Part shown: positions 22,190 through 31,871 of the stretch, piece after piece
Layout: every line of letters starts with the position of its first letter
How positions within the stretch are numbered: the first letter of the stretch is position 1
NCBI GenBank assembly: GCA_015501075.1
Contig: JADNYJ010000231.1
Span: 1 to 55,961, forward strand
Direction: 5' to 3'
Length of the DNA: 55,961 nucleotides
Source of the DNA: Gymnopilus junonius
Taxonomy: Eukaryota; Basidiomycota; Agaricomycetes; Agaricales; Galerinaceae
Notes under the pieces: generated by a model
Seen by the model: the letters and a program-made list of their open reading frames with translations, nothing else
Told to the model about the DNA's origin: nothing
The model's database searches: none
Made by a program: the position numbers and the translations under genes

Positions 22190-23310
22190 GCACAAGTGCT
22201 CGTATCAGCCTTTGCGTTCATCTTGTGATTCGATTGCGGATATCGATACAGTCCCGTTGTCACGACTGGCCACTATTATAATAGTACGTGTGGGAGTCTG
22301 CTACCTCTGGAATTGCCCACTAATTCAACGTGATCTAGGCTGGTTATATCCTTCTTGAAGGTCTAGATAACTGTCTTTCTCTCCTGCCAACCCCAACCCC
22401 ACTTCGACCGTTGATATCTCTACCGATCTGAGTATCTCAGGCCACTCTCAATACTGTAGAATGCCGACTTAATTCGCTTACAAAGAATACTCGGATACAC
22501 TAGCATGAATAGCTATCGAGATGCTGGCTGGGCTCGCGAAAGGAAGAAGTAAACGAGAAGAATAGACGTATTCTCCGGTGAGCGGTCTCTTTGTTCTGTG
22601 CTTTTTCACCTTGTTCATTTAGTTTTGCACCGACAGTTTTTTCCTGTTTCCCCTTTGGTGTGTAGCCTGAGATCGATGAAGCAGGAATTCGTTTCGTCTT
22701 TTTATTGGTCATCGTTAATTCTGCCTAGTCCTAAGGTTATATGACTCATCTCTCTCTTTGGGATCATTTCTACAGCGGTGTCACTTTAATTATCAATGAC
22801 GTCCAACGCTTATCACTTCCTCCGAGTACAGTCCCAGAAAGTAAGATGCGGGTGTAGTTGACCATTCGTTGAGAGCAGAAAAGCCGGTACGTTTCCTTCG
22901 GTCTGAACGTTCTCTATTCCATCTTTATCAGGAACCATGTCACTTCCTACGCTGCTTTCCCCTGTGTATGCCATTAACCTGTGTAAATGATTCCGGTGTT
23001 CATCGTTTCTGAGCGACAGCTGGCACAGGTTATCAAGAAGGTACCTCGTGGTGGGAGCAGTGTATTTAATGCACAAGGACTTGAATGCGATATCACTGGC
23101 AAATTAAGTCTGAATGTCTGGAATATAGAACCTCTTTCTTTCTCCCTTTCTTTCGAGACGGGATTGGAGCCCTAAATGGGCGGATTAGCGAATTGACTTC
23201 AGGAGGCAACGAAAAGAGGAAAATGAAGATAGGATGGAACGCAACTGCGCGAGATGGAAAATCTGGAAACAATTTGACTTTACGTTCGACTTTCGTCTTC
23301 AGTTCATTGA
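22190..23310 (+). repeat. repeat R, copy 3
   Basis: This is the counterpart of 16795-17800. The MAG-like tail region is reduced to ATCAGCCTTTGCGTTCATCTT and CCCGTTGTC fragments, so no protein is encoded. Confidence 0.55.
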
Positions 23311-24077
23311 TTCCTCCCTTTTCTCTTTCCTAAATCTCCGGAACGAGCTTGACTTTTGGTATTTCTGACGTGTACGTACCCAAGTTTGCAGTATACAGGC
23401 TCAATGCAAGCGGATGGTTTCCTTCTTTTCTGGATACATTGACGCTACTCAGTCACGCACTCGCGCAGTTCTTGATACTCCCTCTCCAGGCAGATTGCAC
23501 TTTACCTTTCATTTCGACAACTATTTTCATCCCTTGCATTTTAGTTACTCATTGTTTGACGACGTCTGTTGCAGAGATTTCCCATCATGGACGCACGAAT
23601 GAAGTGTAAGGAGGTGAATAAAAATACATAACGCACTAGGTCCAGGCACCGAAGGCCGGAACTACGAGACTGGTCTGGTGACACTTTGGGTACATGGAAG
23701 GGAGGGAAAATAGAACAAAAATCAACTCGGATTGTAATGGTGGGATCTTTCGAATGCTTCTTTCGCTATTTTCCTGCCAATCAAATACTCGTTGTTGACA
23801 CCCAATGTGCCGAATATGTTGCGGCTCCTGCTTGACACGGACAGATCGACCTTCGCGGTGAGCTTTCTGCGGTACTTTCCCGCCACCGTGGTCACTTCCG
23901 TTATATTTTTGAGCTTACAGGTACGAACTGAATCAACAATTAGTATTCACATAATCAGTGGAATGAGAAGTCCTTGACGTTCGTTTATCATTGTGGTATA
24001 AACAGTCTTTATCCAAGACTGAACATTGACCTCTCACCTTTATCCTAGTCATCTACATTTTCCAGTGATTGACAGCA
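23311..24077. other. intergenic stretch upstream of the DUF5648 pair
   Basis: There is an open frame at 23349-23609 but it has no domain or signal. The promoter of the 24078 gene should lie in the last few hundred bases; no clear TATA box was seen. Confidence 0.3.
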
Positions 24078-24681
24078 ATGAGAAGAACATTTTTGGTCTT
24101 GATTTCAGTGACTCTCTTCTGTGGAGCATTAGGAGGCCCAACCCCAAAGGTACATCAAATCAGTACCCCGACCTCAAAAAATAGTATTAACAAGACGACA
24201 AATATCCTCTCAGCGCCGTAATGCCAACACTTGTGCTGACCCCAGCCTGGCAGAAATATTCACGCAAGCATACTCTCCTTCTCAAAAGGCGCATGCGGTC
24301 GATGTCATCGAAGACTTTGCCACCGCCGACGACAACGGAGTCGACTGGCAAATCCAAAAAGAGACCTTCATCGCCTGGAAAACCGAGCAGGAATTCACAG
24401 TGCCTCTATACGTCCTCAATAATCCTACCACGCAAGACTTCATTTACATCATGTCCACTGACGGCACGGTACCTACAGCTTCTGGATTCGTCGTGGGCGG
24501 TATCGTCGGGCATGTTTATTCCACGCAGATATGTGGTAGCGTGCCTCTGTTCATCCTCTTTCAAGACGTGTTTGGGGATCATTGGCATACGACTTCGGCG
24601 GTCGAGCGGGACGGCTTCGTGAGATCGGGATGGATTGATTCAGGGATTGCGGCTTATGTGTTACCGCTGTCTTCTTGGTAA
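24078..24681 (+). CDS. secreted DUF5648-type repeat protein, copy A
   Basis: CDS is join(24078..24149, 24214..24681), 179 aa. The signal peptide is MRRTFLVLISVTLFCGALGG. A 64-nt intron follows Lys24 in phase 0. The mature protein has NTCADPSLAEIFTQAYS, then two imperfect repeats: VPLYVLNNPTTQDFIYIMS...GGIVGHVYSTQ and VPLFILFQDVFGDHWHTTS...SGIAAYVLPL. I recognise this as the DUF5648 repeat pattern (VPLYRL...D.FYT.....GI.GYV). It probably forms a small secreted beta-propeller-like unit; the fold is inference and no activity is known. The stop TAA overlaps a donor-like TGGTAAGT, but I found no in-frame downstream exon, and copy B stops at the same place without it. A third, truncated copy is at 20975-21345. 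Confidence 0.8.
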
Positions 24682-25072
24682 GTTTTCGTATTTATAACTT
24701 CCAATGGAAGTATTTCTGAGCATTGAGTCCAGAAACAATGCTTCCTGTGTACAATTCTGAATAAAAAATATATTTTATCTGTACCGAAATATGTATAGAG
24801 TAACAATTTGAATGTTGTGAACTGCCGTTTCCTGAGAGCTTACCTCACCAGATTGAATATTTTGTTAATCTTCAGGTAGTCAGAGATCCAGGGTTACTTT
24901 CTTCGACGGCGGCCGGACCTTCTCATCAATACTGATGACCTTCAGGTACGTACGAACAAATAATTGTCGCCCTTTAAAGCGTGTGCCAGGATCGGAGTGC
25001 GTTGTTCCCACTTTTCATTCTCTCATCCCTTATTCCCATACTTAAAGGAAGACACTCTACTCACCATCCACA

Positions 25073-25674
25073 ATGAAGGGATTCCTTTTTGCAGTCCTAT
25101 CCTTCAACATTCTAGGTGGGATTTCATCGACAGCTGAGGTATGCTCAATCACTGCAAATCACATATGCCTTTACAGCCTAACAATTTTCCTAAGTATCTA
25201 AAAATCCAACACCGCGAATCAAACACCTGTGCTGACCCCAACCTTACACAAACATACACGCAGGCCTACAGTCCTTCACAAACAGCCCATGCAATCGATG
25301 TCATCTACGATTTTGTCAATGCCAATGCCCACGGCACCGACTGGCAAATTCAGAGAGATACCTTCCTAGCCTGGCGCACCCCACAAGAATTCACTGTGCC
25401 TCTCTACGTACTCAATAATCCCACCACACATGATTTTATTTACCTCATGTCAACTGACGGGATGGTCCCTACAGCTTCTGCATTCAATGTGGGAAGCATC
25501 ATCGCCTATGTTTATCCTACTCAGATATGTGGGAGCGTACCTCTATTCGCACTCTTCCAAGATGTAGTCAGTGATCACTGGTATACTACCGGGCAGACTG
25601 AGAGGGCAGGGTTCGTAGAAAGTGGATGGATTGATTCTGGGATTGCAGCTTACGTTTTACCTCTTTCTTCATAG
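25073..25674 (+). CDS. secreted DUF5648-type repeat protein, copy B
   Basis: CDS is join(25073..25138, 25195..25674), 181 aa. The signal peptide is MKGFLFAVLSFNILGGISSTA. The intron was placed at 25139-25194 because CTAAC at 25178-25182 gives a normal branch-point distance to the CCTAAG acceptor; an alternative acceptor at 25176 is also in frame and would add six residues. The mature part closely follows copy A: NTCADPNLTQTYTQAYS, VPLYVLNNPTTHDFIYLMS, VPLFALFQDVVSDHWYTT and SGIAAYVLPLSS, then TAG. The gene lies about 390 bp downstream of copy A on the same strand, so it is a tandem pair. Confidence 0.8.
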
Positions 25675-26140
25675 TAAGGTTTCGTTTATTGTAAGGGCTG
25701 TGAAAGCTGGAAATCAGATTATTTTAAGGAAATGTGCAGCGTCACTGACGATAATGAAATGGGGAACATGCGGCTGGGTTCTACATTCCATTTCCAAGTT
25801 AATATTTCCTGCGTGACGAGCCTTACAGAAAGTCACCCATTGGATGCCGAATAAAGCTCTTGAATGAAGGCTTCTCTACTACCATCTACGATATACAATG
25901 TCATTGATAATTCAATCCAATCGACTCCAGTCAAAGCGCGCTCTGGTTCCGGTATATTAGTCGGGTTCCGTGCCGATCATGACGATGACGATGTTTAAAA
26001 ATAACATCGACAAACATGTGCCTTTTGTTCTGCTTTTGGTCGGGTCCTTGTCCTCTGCATCTCAACCACATCTTCGTTCTTTCATTTATTGTTCTTTGTT
26101 GGTTATCATCTCGAACGCACTCTCTTTTACTATCAATATA
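25675..26140. other. intergenic, nothing recognised
   Basis: It contains the presumed terminator region of copy B and the promoter of the F-box gene. No specific element is supported. Confidence 0.3.
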
Positions 26141-28035
26141 ATGGAATTTGACCCCGACTCTGTCCCAGACGACGTTTGGATTTCGATCTTCGAAACTTTG
26201 CCTCCTGCTCAACTCACAGTACTGGTCAGGACATGCCAGCGTTTCCGTGCCCTTGCCAGAAAGCCACTCCTGAGAGAGATACGATGGGGTAGGACAGAGT
26301 CCACTGAACGCAATTTGGATGCCTGGAGTAGCCCTTCGTACAGTGATTTAGTGGCTCTGCCCCGCAAGGTTGCCATCGGAATCGACTTCGAATTCTGCGG
26401 GAAGAGCTTCTGGAATTATGTAAGTTAAGTTGTTCTTTTTTTTATTTTGAACCTAATGTTGTGATCCAGTTGACAGACGAGATGCAACTGCACGACAGGA
26501 TCCATACCCAACTGCAGAACTTTTCAATGCTGCACGAGCTCGTCCTGAACGGAACGGCTATATCTCCGTATACATACACAATCTTAGCCTCTCTTCCCTC
26601 CCTCCGCTCGCTGAGCATTGTCAATTGCGTCTTTATTAATCTCCATACCCAGTTTGAAGACCATACTCATCCCAATTTTTCCCGACAACCCACTCCTCTA
26701 TTCAATTTCACCTCTCTGCCACTTACTTCACTCCGCCTCCACAAACTGACCTATCCCACTGAACCTGGGCCTGGTGTTCTAGCCGAGAATATTCCGAGTC
26801 ACCCCATACATCTCGTCACAGCCCCAAATCTTCGGTGGCTTTCTTTAACATGGACACCCTCCCGAGCGGTCGCGTATGCTCACAATAACTGGCCACTGCC
26901 TAACGTCACCGACTTGGAGGTGATCATGTCCTTCCTAACGCGCGACATGGTGGATGCATTGGTTGGTTGCGTAGAGCGATGCCGACCTGGCGTACGCATA
27001 TCCTTGAGCATCGACCATCACAACCTTGCCGAGCAGCAGGTCACCAGTGGGTTCCATATTCCGCTCAAGGGGGTATGGAAGTACAGAGGGCCGCTGTCAT
27101 TCGCGACTTGGTGGCCTCGCGGGGATGGGGCGTCGACCCTGACGCACCTGGTGACGAACGTTGCTATTGAGCTGTCCCCGCTGGTTAGCGGCCTGGAGAA
27201 GCTGCCAAAATCCTTGCAGGCGTTGGAGGTGCAGCTTAGGAAGTGGGATATGGAATTACTCTATGCTGTTCGAGAGCTGTTCCCTGATATTCGTACGTTG
27301 GTGGTGAGATACGGCCAGGGAACTTTACCAGTCGTAAGTCTTCTACCTCACTTATTTTATTTATTTTTCGTTCTTTCTTGTCTAATTCTTACCTAGGACT
27401 TCCTCGTCTCCCTCGGTGCTGAAATCCTACCCAAACTCACATACCTTCACTCCCTCAAAATTCTCCACGACGCATCCTGCCTCAAATCTCGTCTTCCAAA
27501 TCATTCAACTAACATGACCGGCTTCTTCGGCCCTCCAGTCCAGCAGCCGACGCCACTTCATCAACACTTGCTCCAATTACATCACCAGCATCCGCCTCAT
27601 CCGCAACCCCTCCTGCATCCGCCTGCTCAGCACCAGCACCAGCTTCCCCATCCACCCCACCCGCACCCGCCTCATCAATTCCATCAGCACCATCCTCCTC
27701 AACTCCATCATCATCATCACCCTTATCACCCACCTCCGCCTCCGCCCCCGCCTACCCAATTCCAGCACCACCATTGGCTCTTAAACAATAATACAGGTCA
27801 TTTGGGAACGCCCCACCCTCTCACTGAAGCCGCATTGGAGGAATTTTCCTCCAGAAGCGATGATGATGATTCAGGACCGCCGGAGCTCGAGCAAGCGGAT
27901 TTGAAGGACTACTTGGTCGCATGGAATCGGTACTGTAAACGTCTGAGGCACGTTCAGCTGGATAACGCGCGGTGGTGGGAAAGGAAGTTCGAGGGGGATG
28001 TTTGGGTTGAGATTAAGGGACCTGACGTCACATGA
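26141..28035 (+). CDS. F-box protein with a His/Pro/Gln-rich insert, 593 aa
   Basis: CDS is join(26141..26419, 26470..27333, 27397..28035); both introns (50 and 63 nt) are phase 0 GT-AG. Residues 6-45 form an F-box (DSVPDDVWISIFETLPPAQL, then VRTCQRFRALAR). Residues about 100-400 are leucine-rich in the LRR style of agaric F-box proteins (TILASLPSLRSLSIVNCVF, LTSLRLHKLTYP, APNLRWLSLTW, KLPKSLQALEVQL). Residues about 427-507 are almost pure His, Pro and Gln with an HHHHH run and an eight-Pro run. A charged C-terminus (LRHVQLDNARWWERKFEGD) is typical for the family, so the insert sits just before the conserved end. It presumably acts in an SCF ubiquitin ligase; substrate unknown. The frame is intact throughout. 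The opposite-strand ORFs under the insert are shadows. Confidence 0.8.
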
Positions 28036-28594
28036 GGTACGCTGTGATGCTGGCATCCTCTCACATCTTAAGTTACCTTGTTGTACCCGCGCGTACTTGA
28101 TGTGAGTCTTTTCTCATTTTACCTGCACGTTTGCTTCAGGTTCTGATTATTTATCCTAGATATAATTCCGTTTACCTTCCATCTTCAACGTTGTACATAC
28201 ATCCTCAAGTGGCTAACCGCCTACAATTACCCTTATAAACTTTGATCTCCTTACAACCATGCAAGGTCGCTGTACTCTCTGTATGTATATATCCGCCTGT
28301 CTTGTAAATGCCTTCACTATTATCTTTGACTTCTTGATTCGTGGTCTTGTTGCATCTGATTTGATGGAATTTTCAGCCACTTATTCAGAATAGGCTTTGG
28401 CTCTTCATTTATCCGAATTAGTGGAATAAATTCTTCGACTTCTAGACAACCTGTACGAGCTTGTTGTGTCGTTCATGCCACCCATCTTTTCCACCCGATG
28501 TGTCTCGGAAAGTTCTGCCTTAGAAAGCCTCCGTTAATCCCAGTTTTTCAAAGCGGCGATCGCTCCAACAATGATTCCTCTCCCTCGAGGCTGA
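28036..28594. other. 3' flank of the F-box gene, no gene recognised
   Basis: No supported coding frame or repeat was found here. Confidence 0.3.
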
Positions 28595-29580
28595 AATGTA
28601 CAAGCTTTTGGCAATCACGATCGCGGTAACATCTTTCGTGGAAGAACGTCAAGACTCCGTAGTATCTGTTCCATCTCGCCTAACATAACAAATGCACAGC
28701 TATACGAGTATAAAGAGGAGGCCACAGCTCATGTCGTGCTCGAATGCGGTTACCCAATTACGCATTCCACTTTCCTGTATTAGACCTGGTACTTCTACGG
28801 TGTGGTGAGGTTCGAGTTTTACTGTCGTTTTATCGATAACGCTGCTTTCTAATTCGATTTACACAGTTTCGTTAGCCGCTCCAATATCAAGTCAATCTTC
28901 GGCGCCCGTAAAGGTTTCATCATCTACTTCCTTCGCTCAGTCATGGTGATCCGGGCGCCAAGCAACTAGTGAATGATTATCTTTTCATGGTATACATGCA
29001 CTAACAAACCCTCATTTCGTTTATAAGATCTTTTGTGGTCCAAGGAAGCTCGCCCAAACACACAGGAGCCGATTTCCTCTGAGCCGCTCCCTCGGCATTG
29101 GTACAGCCTTGTGTATAACTTTTCATCTCTGGACTTGGCGCATCGTCGTGGCACTCCATCTGTTTCGTCTTTACAATGAAATGGATGCACGATGTGTCTG
29201 GTGACAGCTTGATCTTGGCAAGTCCAATTACTCATGTACCCCTGGTGTTGACTCTGTTAGTCGAAATCTCAGCATCAACACGAACTGGTATTCTGCAATC
29301 AGTTGAAAACCAGTGTATCACCTGTGACACTGCGTTTCGTTGGCGTTTACAGAATTAAATTGGGAAAGAATGGCTGCTTATGGGGCTGGGCGGCCGCTTA
29401 CGCGAACCCAATATGTTTACTGGCGATATCCACTCTCCGTAGGCGCTTAGACACCATGGATGTTGCCTTGCCGACGTCTGCCTGGGAATGACCGTGTTCC
29501 TCCTTGGAAGTGTGCTCGTTGCCCCGCCCTACTATCCTGGTCCTGGTGAAATCGTTCACACTGCGCTGTCAAACGCTTAC
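28595..29580 (+). repeat. tandem duplication unit 1
   Basis: This aligns in the same orientation with 29757-30800. Shared blocks are GAGGCTGAAA...CAAGCTTT(T/C)GGCAAT(C/T)AC, GTGGAAGAACGT(C/T)AAG, CTTCGCTCA(G/A)TCATGGT, GTTTATAAGA(T/C)CT, GCTCGCCCAAACA(C/G)ACAGGAG and the small-protein block (CCTGGTGAAAT(C/T)GTTCA). The equivalent of the unit 2 secreted-protein ORF is frameshifted here; only GEIVHT and a hydrophobic stretch (MTVFLLGSVLVAP) survive. Confidence 0.6.
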
Positions 29581-29756
29581 GGTGGGAAACGCAGAGGGGT
29601 GTGCGCTTTAATGCTTTACTTATTCTTAGTATCCTAACTAACGTTTGGTCAAGAATGGTGCTCATGTCCGTCATCCTCATATAACAGTTGGCTCATCAAG
29701 TATTGTAGATGTTGTGTGTACAGATCTCCTTCTGAGCATGGTTTTTTTCGTCATTT

Positions 29757-30800
29757 TTGAGGCTGAAAGATGTCCAAGCTTTCGGCAATTACTATCGCGA
29801 TCTGCCTCGTTGGTGGAAGAACGTTAAGGCTTCACTAGGATCTTTTTCCATCTCCCCTTATACAGCAATATACACAGCTGCTCAAGTGGCAAGTGTGCGC
29901 AGTTACCTGTTCCACTTTTTAGCCTGTAAAGATTGTCCGGCTGTGGCATGGACGTTCTTTAGTTGGCCTTGTCCCTTTGAATTACTTCGACTTATTTCTA
30001 GGATTCGATAATAGCTGAGAAAATCTGGAAGAAAATGATACTTCTTGAGGACGCGGGACTTCTCTTTGCCAAGGTCAGAGTTTCCCGTCGTTTTAGTGAC
30101 AATACTGATTGTAATTTTTAAATTCGATTTCCATGGCTTTGTTATCATTTCCAAAATGAAATCATTCTTCGATGCACCGTAATTGATTCATGCTCAAAAT
30201 CTTCTACTTACTCTCTTCGCTCAATCATGGTCATCCGGCCTCCGAGCAGCTGGTTCATGGTACACCTGGAATACTAATACCTATCGTTTGTTTATAAGAC
30301 CTCCTGCCATCTGAAGACGCTCGCCCAAACAGACAGGAGTCTATCAGCCACTGTCCTCGGCATTTTCAATCCGGGAAATCACTACGTTTGCTGGTGACCG
30401 GTACCGTCTGGAGATATTCATGTTCCATTGGCGCTTGAGTACCAGCTGAATTAACCTTCCTCTGAAATAGCCTTGGCAGTATATATATAAAAGTCGCTCG
30501 ATCCCAACATGTATCTTCAGCTTGTCTCATCCCAACGAAAGATAATCCTGATGTTTACTAGTGGCTGTCTTTCTCGAATACACATACTCCTTTATCCTAT
30601 GTGCTTGATACTTACACTGTGATTACCATCATAGATTATAAATCCTTGCTACATTATGTTACGATGCTTAACCTTCGCTCTGTCTCCCTGGGACTCAGAA
30701 TAACCATGCTCCTGGTTGGAAGCACCCTAGCTGCTCCTGTCCACTTTCCTCAGCCTGGTGAAATTGTTCATACTCAGCCATCAAATACCAAAGGTGGAAG
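29757..30800 (+). repeat. tandem duplication unit 2
   Basis: This is the second copy of the unit. It carries an open frame (30664-30879) for a small secreted protein at its 3' end and is followed directly by an LTR-like sequence. The upstream kilobase has no other convincing gene. Confidence 0.6.
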
Positions 30801-30879
30801 AGACAGTGAAGTCATCGTCCCTGATACAATGAATGCATGCACTCCATGGCAACGGTCTACTTCACCATATTGCTGGTAG
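30664..30879 (+). CDS. small secreted protein, 71 aa, possibly truncated
   Basis: The ATG at 30664 is chosen because it starts a plausible signal peptide (MLNLRSVSLGLRITMLLVG, ending near STLAAP). An upstream in-frame ATG at 30601 would add 21 residues that spoil the signal. The mature part is short and polar (VHFPQPGEIVHTQPSNT) with two Cys near the end. The frame ends five bases before the LTR-like element at 30884, so the natural 3' end may be lost. Unit 1 holds a frameshifted equivalent. No family recognised. Confidence 0.35.
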   Translation: MLNLRSVSLGLRITMLLVGSTLAAPVHFPQPGEIVHTQPSNTKGGRDSEVIVPDTMNACTPWQRSTSPYCW

Positions 30880-30883
30880 CCCA

Positions 30884-31230
30884 TGTTGACACGATAAGTG
30901 TCCACGTGACTACATCACATGACTCACATGACACGTGTGATCAGACGCGTCTATGCATGACTAGATCCAGTGATGACAGAGTATCACAGTCATCTTATAT
31001 GACTAAAACATGTGATCACTTAGTGAGCATATTACTCATCTTATGAGTAGATATTAGTAATTACATAGTAATTAGCTGAGTAATTGCCTTATGCATTACT
31101 CATACGTAGTTAGTCACTGCATGTCCTGTAGGTATATAAGGACGCTCTAAACAGCATCCTAATCTAAGTCATTCGTACTTCTGTAGTAGCCTAAGTAGTC
31201 ACCTTAGCACTAGCCTCTCACAACCCAGGT
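30884..31230 (+). mobile_element. LTR-like sequence (solo or orphan LTR)
   Basis: It begins TGTTGACACGATAAGTG and contains a TATA-like GTATATAAGGACGC near 31131. A pyrimidine/AG-rich leader ends near CACAACCCA (31228), followed by GGTAAGTTAG. This layout resembles fungal copia/gypsy 5' LTRs. No second copy exists in the window and no target duplication was found. The short CACATG/TGATCA-rich composition near the 5' end is unusual. Confidence 0.35.
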
Positions 31231-31870
31231 AAGTTAGTAGCCACATCGATACTATGCAGAGCACATTGTGCATGCAGTGGTTTGCCGGTGTATGTACCAC
31301 TTGCTACTCAAAAGCCCACAGCACATCGAAGCTGGATGTGGTCAACATCATGCGGAAAGAGTTCAAGCTGTGGCAATGGCCAACCAAGGTATGAGAAAGC
31401 TGGATTGTTGCTATGTTATCAGCTGAGGTCCTCAGACAGGCTCATGATGATGCAGCTCATGCACACGGCACGGCTAGGGATGCACATATGAAAGCTCACA
31501 ATGTCCACAGAAATTTTGCTCATTAGTACACAATTATGGGGCATCATCACGATACCCATCGTCACAATGCCTTGGCTGACTGGCATCCAAATTAAGCAAT
31601 GGTTTTAGCATCCCTTCCTAGACCCCTTTTGTACTCCTACATTAGAGGTTATCTGCAAGTTGGATTATTCTTAAGTAAGTCAAAGCCCCACCACCCCAAG
31701 CCAATCAAAGACACAGAATCCTCTGGTCAAACCTTGCAGATAACCTCTATTGTAAGTATTCAAATTTACCAAATTGACATACCTTATATTGGTTACTATT
31801 GGGTAGGGATCACCCCGTCAGGAAAAGCAAACCATGATCTAATTCAGGGCCACATGGTCACATGAACTGA
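31231..31870. other. probable transposon interior, no intact gene
   Basis: No intact reading frame. It lies between the LTR-like sequence and the gag-like pseudogene, and no retroelement domain was recognised. Confidence 0.25.
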
Positions 31871-31871
31871 C

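Noticed and set aside
24679..24920. Extra 3' coding exon of DUF5648 copy A after the donor-like TGGTAAGT
   Set aside because: No downstream acceptor gives a conserved in-frame tail, and copy B ends at the same residue with a plain TAG.
27509..27774. Gly/Asp/Val-rich and Met/Arg-rich minus-strand ORFs
   Set aside because: They are mirrors of the His/Pro/Gln-rich coding insert of the F-box gene.
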